The notes: generated by a model from the letters alone, not told the origin. A stretch of 25,886 bases of DNA from Bacteroidota bacterium (GCA_023457535.1 JAEWLN010000136.1:1-25886); one strand, 5' to 3'; positions 7,409-15,719 are shown, counted from the stretch's first letter. Numbers and translations: made by a program.

Positions 7409-8419
7409 ATGAAAAACCTCAGAAAATTATTTGTCCCGTTGCTGATGGTGTTCGCCATCGCAGCCTCATTCGGTTTCGGTCACTCGAGCGATGCCGGAAA
7501 CTATGTCAGCGCTACACTCGTTGCAAGTTCGCTTCAGTTGAAAAACACGACAGCCGAAAAGGAAATGATCAAGATGCTGCGCCATGCACACACGTGGGTT
7601 CAGGAAATCAGATCCAAACAGAATTGGGTAAATCAGGACACAATCAAAATTCCAAAACAAGGCGCTGCACCAAAAGTGCTGATTGACAATACGAACTACC
7701 CGATCGTTAAAAACCGACGGGAAGATAGCCACGTCATCGTCTCGCTGCATAAATTCGATACCGAGAACACGATCGTTACCGAAGATGAGCTTTACGCATT
7801 GGCTTATGAAAAGACTTCTGACGTTCAGCAACAACACCGCGAGACTTTGGAGGATACAACCGCAGAGTACGGCCTTTGGGGATTAGCGCCACAGGCAAAT
7901 AGTGAAGCGGACAACCTCTTTGTATTGGTGACAACCGGCGAGAATGACGGTACAGGAAGGCTCAGACTTACCTCGAAAGATGTTCGTACGCTTCAATCCA
8001 AAATGAATAAAAAAGGTATCGATCGCAACGGCCGGGTTCTGGTGTTGTGCGATGATCACGTATCGGATTTGCTGGCAGAAGACAAAAACTTCTTCACGCA
8101 ATACCATAATGCTACCGAAGGTGTGATTTCGAAGAAATACTACGGTTTCATCGTTTACGAAGATTCGAAAACGCCGCAATACCACGATACCACATTGCAG
8201 AAATTGCCTTACGGCTCTTTGACAGTCGGCAGACCGGCGTCGGTAGTGTTCCACAAGAACGTGACGGCCAAAGCTGCTGGAAGCGTCAAGCGTTTCGCAA
8301 GAATGGCTGAGGACGATCCGGAAAACAGACAGAACACGATCGGCTTCCAGCTTTACCACATAATCGTGTCTTACGGTGTTGAAGGCTCAGGGGCAATCAT
8401 CTCAGGAAAGGCAGCGTAA
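7409..8419 (+). CDS. Major capsid protein
   Basis: A 336-aa protein directly after the protease/scaffold gene, the invariable place of the major head subunit. The body (TIKIPKQGAAPKVLIDNTNY, then the LNP-type late segment GSLTVGRPASVVFHKNV and a GFQLYHIIVSYGVEG C-terminus) fits an HK97-fold shell subunit such as Mu gpT or its Bacteroidota counterparts. No family is matched strongly by eye. The N-terminus (MKNLRKLFVPLLMVFAIAAS) has the charged-then-hydrophobic make-up of a secretion signal, which is unexpected for a capsid protein. It may instead be a propeptide removed by the upstream protease, or translation may begin further in. It is 32 bp from the protease gene and followed by a GC-rich hairpin. 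Confidence 0.82.
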   Translation: MKNLRKLFVPLLMVFAIAASFGFGHSSDAGNYVSATLVASSLQLKNTTAEKEMIKMLRHAHTWVQEIRSKQNWVNQDTIKIPKQGAAPKVLIDNTNYPIVKNRREDSHVIVSLHKFDTENTIVTEDELYALAYEKTSDVQQQHRETLEDTTAEYGLWGLAPQANSEADNLFVLVTTGENDGTGRLRLTSKDVRTLQSKMNKKGIDRNGRVLVLCDDHVSDLLAEDKNFFTQYHNATEGVISKKYYGFIVYEDSKTPQYHDTTLQKLPYGSLTVGRPASVVFHKNVTAKAAGSVKRFARMAEDDPENRQNTIGFQLYHIIVSYGVEGSGAIISGKAA

Positions 8420-8429
8420 CAATTTAACC

Positions 8430-8461
8430 AGGCGGCCGCATGCATCGCGCTTCGGCCGCTT
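8430..8461 (+). terminator. GC-rich hairpin after the capsid gene (weak terminator or RNA processing site)
   Basis: GCGGCCG at 8432-8438 pairs perfectly with CGGCCGC at 8453-8459 across a 14-nt loop, and two flanking pairs can extend it. It is followed by TTCCCTTTGG rather than a pure T run, so it is not a strong intrinsic terminator. Placed just after the capsid gene, it could reduce read-through into the lysis genes or stabilise the capsid message. Confidence 0.4.
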
Positions 8462-8481
8462 CCCTTTGGGGAACCTGAAAG

Positions 8482-8958
8482 ATGAACAGAATAGATGCCA
8501 AAGGTGAAAAATTCCTTTGCGACCGCGAGGGTTTCTCGGCGGTCCCTTACAAATGCTCGGCGGGAGTGCCGACAATCGGTTTTGGAAACACCTTCTATCC
8601 CGGAGGCCGAAAGGTCACGATGAAGGACAAACCGATCACCAGAGCGTATGGCTTGGAAATATTCAGAACCGTACTTGCCGGCTTCGAAAAAGACGTCAAC
8701 TTCTTGGTTAAAGCGAAACTTTCCCAGAACCAATACAACGCCGTCCTTTCATTTACCTATAACGTCGGATCGGATATCGATATCGACACTATACCGGAAG
8801 GTCTTGGCGATAGCACGTTGCTCAAGTTGATCAACAAAAATCCAAATGATCCGGCAATTGCCAAAGAGTTTGCCAAATGGAACAAATCAGGCGGCAAAGT
8901 AGTCAACGGACTAATTTCCAGACGTCAGCTCGAGGCTGAACTTTATTTTACAAAATAG
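8482..8958 (+). CDS. Phage endolysin, GH24 lysozyme
   Basis: A 158-aa muramidase that cuts the glycan strands of peptidoglycan at lysis. The catalytic pattern Glu-x8-Asp/Cys-x5-Thr is intact: Glu16 in REGF, Cys25 in YKCSAGV, Thr31 in PTIGFGNT. The cysteine version is common among phage GH24 enzymes. Further family marks are NQYNAVLSFTYNVG in the middle and GLISRRQLEAELY at the end. There is no signal peptide, so it depends on a holin or another release path; I see no obvious holin. It lies between the capsid and tail sheath genes and directly precedes a spanin-like gene, forming a small lysis cassette inside the structural operon. Confidence 0.93.
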   Translation: MNRIDAKGEKFLCDREGFSAVPYKCSAGVPTIGFGNTFYPGGRKVTMKDKPITRAYGLEIFRTVLAGFEKDVNFLVKAKLSQNQYNAVLSFTYNVGSDIDIDTIPEGLGDSTLLKLINKNPNDPAIAKEFAKWNKSGGKVVNGLISRRQLEAELYFTK

Positions 8959-8960
8959 AC

Positions 8961-9476
8961 ATGAAAAAAGCGCTTTTTTACTGGTTTACCTTCCTGCTCA
9001 TCCTCTTGGCGATGACAAGCTGTCGGAGCTATAAACCGGCGGTCGTGACCGAAAAAACGACCGAAACCAACACAGAAACCCTGCACGATACGGTGTTCAA
9101 GACCGAAGCCGATACGAGCGCTTACAAGGCAAATCTCGGTGTAAATCCCGGCGCGAACGGCGAGAGCAAAATAGCCATCAAAGAGGTTGTCGAAACCAAG
9201 CCTGGAAAGTACGTCGCCGTGCCGATCGTGAAAATTATTGACAACACTTTATATGTGGATTGCGAGGCCAGAGCGCAGGAACTTTTCGCATTCTGGAAAT
9301 CAAAGCACTCGGTCAAACAGGAAGTCGTTGAGAAACCGGTGTTCATCGAGCATCAGTTGACGTTTCTCGAAAGTTTACAGATATGGATTGGCCGTGTACT
9401 GCTCGGCCTGCTCATACTGATCATTATCATTTGGTTTATTAAAACATTACTATCAGCCTATCGGCTCAAAACTTAG
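8961..9476 (+). CDS. Probable unimolecular spanin (lipoprotein with C-terminal membrane helix)
   Basis: A 171-aa protein with an N-terminal lipoprotein signal (MKKALFYWFTFLLILLAMTSC, lipobox cysteine at 21) and a single strongly hydrophobic segment near the C-terminus (about 141-163, VLLGLLILIIIIWFIKTLL). A lipid anchor at one end and a membrane helix at the other is the layout of a u-spanin such as T1 gp11, which links outer to inner membrane and fuses them after the wall is cut. The middle is charged and threonine-rich. It begins two bases after the endolysin stop. The topology is seen in the sequence; the spanin role is inferred from layout and neighbour. The alternative is an ordinary membrane lipoprotein. 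Confidence 0.7.
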   Translation: MKKALFYWFTFLLILLAMTSCRSYKPAVVTEKTTETNTETLHDTVFKTEADTSAYKANLGVNPGANGESKIAIKEVVETKPGKYVAVPIVKIIDNTLYVDCEARAQELFAFWKSKHSVKQEVVEKPVFIEHQLTFLESLQIWIGRVLLGLLILIIIIWFIKTLLSAYRLKT

Positions 9477-9480
9477 AATT

Positions 9481-9831
9481 ATGAAAACATCATACAGCGA
9501 AAGCGAATTGAAAGAAAAGGCAAACGAGATTTTCGAAGCGTTTCCCAACGCGAACAAAGTGTTTGCAACCACGGACGGCAACGTGTTTTTGGAAAAAAAC
9601 CGCGCCGAGCTTCATGCCGGATCAAAGGGGAAAGTTTACCCGTTCGACAGGCCAACGGCCGCAGGAAATGCGGATGAGATAACTTATCCGATGAACGCCA
9701 AGAACACCATCAAGGCAATTAAGGCCGCTGAGAAGCTCGAAGACCTCGAGCAGTACAAAACCGACGAGCGCGAATCGGTAATCGCGGCGCTCGCTGAAAA
9801 AACGACCCAATTAACCGAAAGCGCTGAATAA
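9481..9831 (+). CDS. Small conserved-type phage protein before the tail sheath, unknown function
   Basis: A 116-aa hydrophilic protein with no signal peptide or membrane segment. Residues about 24-46 (NKVFATTDGNVFLEKNRAEL, then HAGSKG) look like a compact motif I associate with small proteins near head or tail genes of Bacteroidota Mu-like phages, without a known function. The C-terminus is helical and charged (AIKAAEKLEDLEQYKTDERE). It starts four bases after the spanin-like gene, and its TAA shares a base with the ATG of the sheath gene, so it is co-expressed with tail structure. No function is claimed. Confidence 0.65.
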   Translation: MKTSYSESELKEKANEIFEAFPNANKVFATTDGNVFLEKNRAELHAGSKGKVYPFDRPTAAGNADEITYPMNAKNTIKAIKAAEKLEDLEQYKTDERESVIAALAEKTTQLTESAE

Positions 9832-11012
9832 TGGCACAGGAAGAAGGTGTTCTTTTAGAAAAATTGCAAGGCGGCTTGGCCCGTCTTGCAGATGGTACGG
9901 ACAATCACGTCGCATACATTGCGACGGGTCTTCCGGTCGGCGCTGTCGCTACGGCGATCCATGCGGGCGGCAAAGGTATCAAGCTGACAGCGCCATACGG
10001 CGCAGAGCAGATCGGTATTAATGAGAGTTTCGACGCCAACAATAATTTGACGCTTCACGCCGATATTGTTGAGTTTTTCCGTCTTGCTCCGGAGGCAACT
10101 TTGTATTTGTTTGACAAAACAACCAAAGCTGATCTGAAGGCGTTCATCAATCAAAACAAAGAGATCAAAGGTTACGGTTTAAACATCCAGTACAATTCGG
10201 AAGCGCCAAATCTTGTCTCGACAATGAACGCGCATCAGGTCATCATCGAGGAGTTCGCCGCTGAAAATCGCCTTATCGATTTTTGTATTGTTGGGGCCAA
10301 TAACCTCGACGTGTTTACCCAAGACATGTTCGCCCTTGCTTGCCCGCAAGTCACCCCGCTGATTGCCTGCTCTGACCCTTCCGGTGTAGTTCGCGTCACA
10401 TCGGCGCTCGGCATGATCGCCGTGCGTCAGATCAACGAGAACATGGGATCGGTTGACATCATCAAAAAGCCACGCGCAAAACGCGGTTCCCTGGATTATT
10501 CGCTCACCGATCAGAAACTCGGTGTATGGTTGGCTGCTTATTTGCCGGACGGTCGTAGCGTGGATTCGCTGGATAATTCCGAATACAAGGACATCAAGGC
10601 GCTCGGCTTTGTCATGGCGTGCTCCTATCAGGAATACGCCGGTGTTTTCTTCCAGAACTCGTACACCGCAATTGACCGCAACTCGGATTTCGGCCATATC
10701 GAAAACAACCGTACATGGAACAAAGCCGCAAGGATTACCCGAGCGACGCTTATTCCACGAGTAAAAGGTATCGTCAAGAAAGACCCAAATACCGGCTTTA
10801 TCGCACCGACTACCGTCGGCAGCTGGTCGGGTCTTTTGAATAAGGCAATCGAGAAAATGGTCACCGACAACGAGATCAGCGGGTTCGAGACCTACATCGA
10901 GCAAAAGCAGGTCGTCAACAGCACGAACCCGGTTAAGGTAAAACTTACCATCGTCGCTGACGGCATTGTACACGAATTCGACGTAGCCGTCGGCTTAACC
11001 AATAATATCTAA
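9831..11012 (+). CDS. Contractile tail sheath protein (DUF2586-like)
   Basis: A 393-aa protein fitting the DUF2586 sheath family of Bacteroidota phages. The sheath forms the contractile outer layer of the tail. Supporting segments are the glycine/alanine-rich N-terminal part (VAYIATGLPVGAVATAIHAG), VEFFRLAPEATLYLF, a middle with LGVWLAAYLPDGRSVDSL, the GFVMACSYQEYAGVFFQNSYT region, and the C-terminal VKVKLTIVADGIVHEFDVAV strand typical of sheath-like folds. It is followed at once by a tube-sized protein, the normal sheath-tube order. Its presence identifies the particle as a myovirus. The start overlaps the preceding stop by one base. Confidence 0.82.
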   Translation: MAQEEGVLLEKLQGGLARLADGTDNHVAYIATGLPVGAVATAIHAGGKGIKLTAPYGAEQIGINESFDANNNLTLHADIVEFFRLAPEATLYLFDKTTKADLKAFINQNKEIKGYGLNIQYNSEAPNLVSTMNAHQVIIEEFAAENRLIDFCIVGANNLDVFTQDMFALACPQVTPLIACSDPSGVVRVTSALGMIAVRQINENMGSVDIIKKPRAKRGSLDYSLTDQKLGVWLAAYLPDGRSVDSLDNSEYKDIKALGFVMACSYQEYAGVFFQNSYTAIDRNSDFGHIENNRTWNKAARITRATLIPRVKGIVKKDPNTGFIAPTTVGSWSGLLNKAIEKMVTDNEISGFETYIEQKQVVNSTNPVKVKLTIVADGIVHEFDVAVGLTNNI

Positions 11013-11015
11013 GAC

Positions 11016-11453
11016 ATGTCATTTACAACGATCATAAACAAATTTGGCACGATGCAGGGTTGGAACTCTGTAAAAGTGAATATGCTTGCTCGCGATGTAG
11101 AAGGCATCACCGGCGTCAAGTACGACGACAACGTTTCGAAGGAAAACGTTAAAGGCGCAGGGATTTACCCGGTCGGTCGGGCAGTTACCGGTTACGAGGC
11201 CAACGCCTCGATCACGCTGTACAAAGAAGAGGTGGACGCGCTTATGCGTTCGCTACCTCCGGGAAAACGCCTTCAGGACATTGCGCCGTTCGACATCACC
11301 GTCGTTTACATGAACGACGCGTTTTTGATCCAAACGGATCGCATCCGCAACTGCGAATTTACCAACGTCGGAATCGACGTAAAACAGGGCGATGGAACGA
11401 TCGCTACCGAGTATACGCTAATTGTTTCACACATTGAATGGGCAGTAATCTAA
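11016..11453 (+). CDS. Tail tube protein
   Basis: A 145-aa, mainly beta-strand protein beginning three bases after the sheath stop. Sequence such as GWNSVKVNMLARDVEGITGVKYDD, ASITLYKEEVDALMRSLPPG and ECEF-type C-terminal strands (RNCEFTNVGIDVKQGDGTI) fit the tail tube fold seen in contractile tails of Bacteroidota phages. The tube is the inner hollow cylinder through which DNA is delivered. Position (sheath before, assembly chaperone and tape measure after) is the strongest evidence. Its TAA overlaps the ATG of the chaperone gene (TAATG). Confidence 0.8.
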   Translation: MSFTTIINKFGTMQGWNSVKVNMLARDVEGITGVKYDDNVSKENVKGAGIYPVGRAVTGYEANASITLYKEEVDALMRSLPPGKRLQDIAPFDITVVYMNDAFLIQTDRIRNCEFTNVGIDVKQGDGTIATEYTLIVSHIEWAVI

Positions 11454-11860
11454 TGGGAAATCAGATCGACAAAAAAGACCAGGATTCGGCAAACGAAATG
11501 CCAGTTGTAGACACGACTCACTTTACCGTGATCAAGCCGTTCAATGAGGAAAAAGTCAACGAACACGCCGCGAAATGTGGCGGTCGCAGAAACCTCCGGG
11601 AAGTTCCAATTTCGACCGACACAGATGAGATTTTTATCTATCTGGTAAAGAAGCCCGGCCGGAACCTGATGCAGGCCATCGCAGTTGAAGAAAACAAGAA
11701 GGACAAAAAAGACATCACGGCGGTTCAAAACATGCTCATGGGGTGTGTTCTTGAAGGCGACCGGGAAGCCTTAGACAATGACGGGGCAATTTATTCCGAA
11801 CTGCTCAAGGCAATTGGTTCACTTGTCAGATCCGCGAAAGGCGATGTAAAAAAGCTGTAG
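11453..11860 (+). CDS. Tail assembly chaperone, short form (gpG-like)
   Basis: The preferred start is the ATG at 11453 overlapping the tube stop, giving 135 residues; an in-frame ATG at 11438 lies inside the tube gene and is less likely. The protein (FTVIKPFNEEKVNEHAAKCGG, then VEENKKDKKDITAVQNMLMG) has the size and position of the first tail assembly chaperone, which coats the tape measure before tube polymerisation. A heptamer A AAA AAG at 11848-11854 just before the stop lets a fraction of ribosomes shift to -1 and make a longer form, as in lambda G/GT. No close named family is recognised by eye; the frameshift signal is the strongest support. Confidence 0.8.
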   Translation: MGNQIDKKDQDSANEMPVVDTTHFTVIKPFNEEKVNEHAAKCGGRRNLREVPISTDTDEIFIYLVKKPGRNLMQAIAVEENKKDKKDITAVQNMLMGCVLEGDREALDNDGAIYSELLKAIGSLVRSAKGDVKKL

Positions 11861-12141
11861 ACGGGTTTTGGCTAAACCCGGAGGACGAAGAGGACGCGGA
11901 TACATGGATGCAAAAAATTGACGCCATCATCCGCGTTCACTTTAATATCAATCCCGAAGAGCTTTCGGATGAAGATTGGGCCAAACTATTCCAGCAGTGG
12001 GTATATGTGAGCCGCATTCAAATGAACGCTCAGCAGGCCATGTTAGAAGGCACATTTAAAAAAGTTCTCATTGAAGTTGTGAACGATGTTTTCGCAGCGA
12101 TGAATAAAACACAACCGGCACGCAAAAAAAATGGCAGATAG
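11453..12141 (+). CDS. Tail assembly chaperone, frameshifted long form (gpGT-like)
   Basis: This is the -1 frameshift product: 134 zero-frame residues through the AAG codon, then 95 residues read from 11854 (AVDGFWLNPEDEEDADTWMQ and onward). The T part includes the ORF that can be read from an ATG at 11908, but that ATG is internal and has no ribosome binding site, and the frame is open all the way back to the slippery site. In lambda-like systems the long form binds both the tape measure and the tube subunits and is needed at low stoichiometry. It overlaps the tape measure gene start by 11 bp. The ratio of forms would be set by the hairpin at 11862-11880. Confidence 0.82.
11848..11880 (+). 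other. Programmed -1 ribosomal frameshift site
   Basis: The slippery heptamer A AAA AAG (11848-11854) is in the zero frame of the short chaperone. Seven bases later a perfect 7-bp hairpin follows (CGGGTTT at 11862-11868, loop TGGCT, AAACCCG at 11874-11880). The zero-frame stop TAG (11858-11860) lies within the spacer. After a -1 slip the next codon is GCT at 11854 and the frame stays open to 12141. Heptamer, spacer and stem length all fit known -1 sites. Confidence 0.88.
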
Positions 12142-14113
12142 TACAACATCGTGGATACTCGAGCTTATTGATCACATCACTAAGCCTGTAAAGAGCATCA
12201 TGAAAACGGTCGACTCGTTGACCGACGATGTCGGCGATCTGACCGAGTCGATCAAGATGTCGGAAAAGGACACCAAGATCGCACTCACAAAGTCGAAAGA
12301 ACACTATAACGACCTTCAAAAATCAATCAAGGATGTTGAGAGAGAACTATCCGATCTTGAAAAAGTAAAGAAAAAAGGCAGCTGGGCCGAGCAAATGAAG
12401 GCCAACGCAGCATACGATCAAGCCAAAGCCAAACTCGAGCGGTACCAAAAGGCACTACAAGGCGCTGAGGCAGACATGAAGGATTTGACTGAGCAGGTCG
12501 GCAAGTTTCAGCAAAAGGCCGAAAAGTGGACTGATTTGGCCATCGGAATAAATCAGGGTTTGGAGTTGATCCAAAAGGCGAGTGACAGTCTCGATTTTGC
12601 AGTGGATGTGGAAAAGCTCACAAACGAAGTCCAGCGAATGACAGACCTCACCGGTGAATCGCTCGATGAATTTGTCCGCAAGTCCAGGAACATTGCAGCG
12701 GTTTACGAACAGGACGCGCAGGACATCGCTCGCGCTGCCAACGCCATGACAAAGCAAAACGGCGGCACATATCAGGAAAACCTACGATTGATTGAGGAAG
12801 GCTATAAAAAGGGAGCCGATGCAAACGGTGACTTTTTAGACCAACTCAAAGAATACCAGCCGTTCATTAAGCAGCTGGGACTATCGCAATCGGAGGCTAT
12901 CGCCCTTATCGCCAAATCGGGCAAAGCCGGTGTTTTTTCAGACAAGGCAATCGACAGCATCAAAGAGGCCGATTTGTCACTTCGGGAAATGGGGCAGGCC
13001 CAAGTAGATGCCCTGGCCGGTATTGGTTTGAAACCCGCCGATCTGGTCGGTAAGACAACTTTTGACGCGGTCAAACTGATCAGTCAGAAAATGAAAGGCG
13101 CGACCACGCAGGCAAGGCAATTGATTCTCGCGGACATTTTCAAAGGCGCTGGTGAGGATGCCGGTAAACAATGGATCGAGGAACTCGGCGGCATGGACCT
13201 CGATATTACGAAAATTCCAAGTGTGGAACAGTCCGGCGCGGGTATCCGTGGTTTTTTTGCGGATATCAAGACTTGGGCGGGTCAGACATTTGGGGACGTC
13301 GCGATCTATGCTCAGTCCTTTGCGCCGGTTGTTTCCATTGTCGCCTCGGCAATTCCGATTATGAGTTCGCTGACCAAAGTAACCTGGCTTCAAAACTTAG
13401 CTACCTCGGCTTTAACCGGCGCAACTCAGTTTTTTAGTATGGCAATCATGGGAATGCCTATAGGTTGGGTATTGGCAGGAATTGGCGCGCTCATCGCAGT
13501 TATCGCCCTTTGTTGGGAGCATTTTGAAGGATTCCGAAAAATAATCTTTCAAGCATGGGAAGCGCTGAAATTGTTCGGTGCGGTCGTAAAGGAATATGTT
13601 ATTGACAGGCTGAATGGCGTTTTGTCCGGCTTGGGTGGAATTGGGAAAGCGCTCATGCTGTTTTTTCAAGGAGATTGGAAGGCGGCATGGGAAACAGGCG
13701 CGGGTGCAGCTGATGATATTTTGGGCGTGAGCGCGGGTAAAAACGCAGCCAAAAAATTTAAAGACGGTTGGTCCGGCGCAATGGCTGACGGTCTGGAAGC
13801 TCACAATAAAAACGAGGCTGAACGCGGCGCGAAAGATAATGTTCAAACCGCGCCAAGCGTGAACGACTACATGAAAGGAGATCCTGAGGTCCTTGGAAAA
13901 TACGCTCCAACCAAAAAAGGCAAAGGAACAAAAGAAGGCGACGGCCTGAATGTAGGCAGCGGGTCGAACGGGATTAAATCAATCGTCATGACGCTAAACA
14001 TCAAAAACTATTTCACCGTTGCAAAAGGAGCGAACACGCGAAATATGGCCGATGAGATCGTCGGGCATGTCAACGACAAGCTGCGCGACGCAGTAATCAA
14101 TTTAGGAGTCTAA
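12131..14113 (+). CDS. Tape measure protein
   Basis: A 660-aa protein that sets tail length. The N-terminal third is long coiled coil (about residues 20-150, for example SKEHYNDLQKSIKDVERELS). A central TMP-type domain follows (LTGESLDEFVRKSRNIAAVYEQDAQDIARAANAM). The AVDVEK to FKGAGEDAGKQWIEEL region matches the usual tape-measure core. Hydrophobic membrane-active segments lie at about 400-470 (FAPVVSIVASAIPIM and GMPIGWVLAGIGALIAVIALCW), typical of tape measures that enter the inner membrane. The C-terminal part is glycine- and lysine-rich. A protein of this length suggests a tail of roughly 100 nm by the usual scaling. It follows the frameshifted chaperone, the standard order. Confidence 0.9.
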   Translation: MADSTTSWILELIDHITKPVKSIMKTVDSLTDDVGDLTESIKMSEKDTKIALTKSKEHYNDLQKSIKDVERELSDLEKVKKKGSWAEQMKANAAYDQAKAKLERYQKALQGAEADMKDLTEQVGKFQQKAEKWTDLAIGINQGLELIQKASDSLDFAVDVEKLTNEVQRMTDLTGESLDEFVRKSRNIAAVYEQDAQDIARAANAMTKQNGGTYQENLRLIEEGYKKGADANGDFLDQLKEYQPFIKQLGLSQSEAIALIAKSGKAGVFSDKAIDSIKEADLSLREMGQAQVDALAGIGLKPADLVGKTTFDAVKLISQKMKGATTQARQLILADIFKGAGEDAGKQWIEELGGMDLDITKIPSVEQSGAGIRGFFADIKTWAGQTFGDVAIYAQSFAPVVSIVASAIPIMSSLTKVTWLQNLATSALTGATQFFSMAIMGMPIGWVLAGIGALIAVIALCWEHFEGFRKIIFQAWEALKLFGAVVKEYVIDRLNGVLSGLGGIGKALMLFFQGDWKAAWETGAGAADDILGVSAGKNAAKKFKDGWSGAMADGLEAHNKNEAERGAKDNVQTAPSVNDYMKGDPEVLGKYAPTKKGKGTKEGDGLNVGSGSNGIKSIVMTLNIKNYFTVAKGANTRNMADEIVGHVNDKLRDAVINLGV

Positions 14114-14745
14114 TGTCAGATTATCAACCACAATTCAAATATAACCTCTCGGAGCTGTTCCAAACCGCGTTTGGCATTGCTACGACCGTATACATTCCGC
14201 AACTGTTCACGCCGCCGCCATCCGAGCAGATCAACTACGATTGCCTCGAGGTTCTGCCGGAACATTATTCGGCCGCAGATACGAGCTGGATGGGAACGCC
14301 GATCATGTTCCCGGCGAAGTTTACCGGCGAGAGTTACAAGCGCTACAAGGCAAACGGCGAAATCGAGCGTGTGAACATGCTGGATTATAGATTGCCGGCC
14401 GCAACAATGTTCAGCTTCAGACGCGCCCACAATGTGACGCGCACAACGCTTCTGGGTTCGAACGGCACGGTGAAAGAAATATACGGTTTTGATGATTGGG
14501 TAATCGATGTAAAAGGGCTTTGCCTCGATGAGCCAAACAGATCGGCGCACGATCAGCTGAAGGAATTATTGCAATGGGAAAAACTGGGGGACAGCATCGG
14601 CATCAGCGGCGAGCTTTTCGAGCAACGCGAGATATCGCGGGTCACGCTGTCGGATTGGGGCGATAACTTACAGCAAGGAAGTTCCGGAGTGATCCCCTTT
14701 TCTTTCCAGATGTGGAGCGACGAAGACATCATTCTTGTACTATGA
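14113..14745 (+). CDS. DUF6046 baseplate/tail protein
   Basis: A 210-aa protein that fits DUF6046, a family found in Bacteroidota phage tail modules. Characteristic sequence includes MFPAKFTGESYKRYKANGEI, LPAATMFSFRRAHNVTRTTL, the NGTVKEIYGFDDWVIDVKG strand and the C-terminal SRVTLSDWGDNLQQGSSGVI. In gene order it occupies the place of the Mu/P2 proteins between tape measure and hub, so it probably connects tube end and baseplate. It shares one base with the tape measure stop and overlaps the hub start in ATGA, so translation is coupled. The exact role is not known for the family. Confidence 0.7.
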   Translation: MSDYQPQFKYNLSELFQTAFGIATTVYIPQLFTPPPSEQINYDCLEVLPEHYSAADTSWMGTPIMFPAKFTGESYKRYKANGEIERVNMLDYRLPAATMFSFRRAHNVTRTTLLGSNGTVKEIYGFDDWVIDVKGLCLDEPNRSAHDQLKELLQWEKLGDSIGISGELFEQREISRVTLSDWGDNLQQGSSGVIPFSFQMWSDEDIILVL

Positions 14746-15719
14746 CTTTTACCATGTGCTGCCGGATCATTTTCCATGAGAATGACCGGCGAAATGAAAT
14801 AGTGCTGAACAGGGTTACCGAAGTAGAGTTCGAGAGTTCGTGGAAGGAACTCACCGACCGAGGCTCGCTAACGCTTCCTAGAAACGTTAGGTTCTTTGAT
14901 AAATATCGGGTAAAAGAAGTCTTCAGGCGCGGCGATCCGGTGACCGTTTTTTTTGGCTACGATGGAAACCTGGTCAAAGAGTTCGAAGGTTACATTTCGG
15001 AAGTGTCGGTCGACATTCCGATTGTGATCAAGTTCGAGGACGAGATGTTCAACGTACGAAAGCTTCCGGTAAATCTGATCTCGAAAAACATCAGCCTGAA
15101 GGAGCTCTTCGAAAGGATGATCCCCGGCTACGAACTTGACGTTCTGGAAAAGGTCCAGCTCGGCGCTGTGAAGCTTGCCAAGACAAAGGTCGGCCCGGTG
15201 CTGGAAAAGCTGCAAAGCGATTGGGGGTTGTACACTTACATGCGCGGCAAAACGGTTGTTTGCGGAAAGTACTACGATCACGAAAGCACATACAAGCCGG
15301 TGAAGTTCCACTTGGAGAGAAATTGCGTTTCGACAGCGCTGAACTACCAAAAGAAGGAAGACATCAGCCTGAAGATTAAAGTCGTTTCGACGCTTCGCAA
15401 CGGAACGAAAATAACAGTCGACAACCTCGGCGATGCTGACGGCAACGAACGCCAACTGACGTTTTACAACATCACGGTCAAAGCGGAACTCGAACGCCTC
15501 GGAAAGCTCGAATATGAAAAATACAAACAGGATCGCTTCGAAGGGTCATTTACGGCCTTTGGCATTCCAAGTGTGCGACACGGCCTGAAAGCCGCCATCA
15601 AAAGCACATTGTACGATGACAGGTCCGGGAATTATTATATCGAAAAGGTTGTAAAGAAATTTAGTCCGGACGGCATTCGGCAGGACATAACACTCGGCGA
15701 CAGAGTTACAACAGTATGA
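14742..15719 (+). CDS. Baseplate hub protein (gpD/gp27-like)
   Basis: A 325-aa protein when started at the ATG overlapping the DUF6046 stop (ATGA at 14742-14745); the frame is open further back but the earlier ATG lies well inside the upstream gene. The segment EFESSWKELTDRGSLTLPRN followed by GDPVTVFFGYDGNLVKEFEG is the usual first domain of P2 gpD/T4 gp27 hub proteins. The middle has the ISLKELFERMIPGYEL arm, and the end has the SGNYYIEKVVKKFSPDGI pattern. The hub would form the trimeric end of the tail tube and hold the spike encoded next. It overlaps the spike start by 4 bp. Confidence 0.75.
   Translation: MTFTMCCRIIFHENDRRNEIVLNRVTEVEFESSWKELTDRGSLTLPRNVRFFDKYRVKEVFRRGDPVTVFFGYDGNLVKEFEGYISEVSVDIPIVIKFEDEMFNVRKLPVNLISKNISLKELFERMIPGYELDVLEKVQLGAVKLAKTKVGPVLEKLQSDWGLYTYMRGKTVVCGKYYDHESTYKPVKFHLERNCVSTALNYQKKEDISLKIKVVSTLRNGTKITVDNLGDADGNERQLTFYNITVKAELERLGKLEYEKYKQDRFEGSFTAFGIPSVRHGLKAAIKSTLYDDRSGNYYIEKVVKKFSPDGIRQDITLGDRVTTV

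Noticed and set aside
11908..12141. Stand-alone 77-aa gene between the chaperone and tape measure
   Set aside because: The frame is open back to the A AAA AAG heptamer, has no ribosome binding site at its ATG, and is better explained as the -1 frameshift extension of the chaperone.
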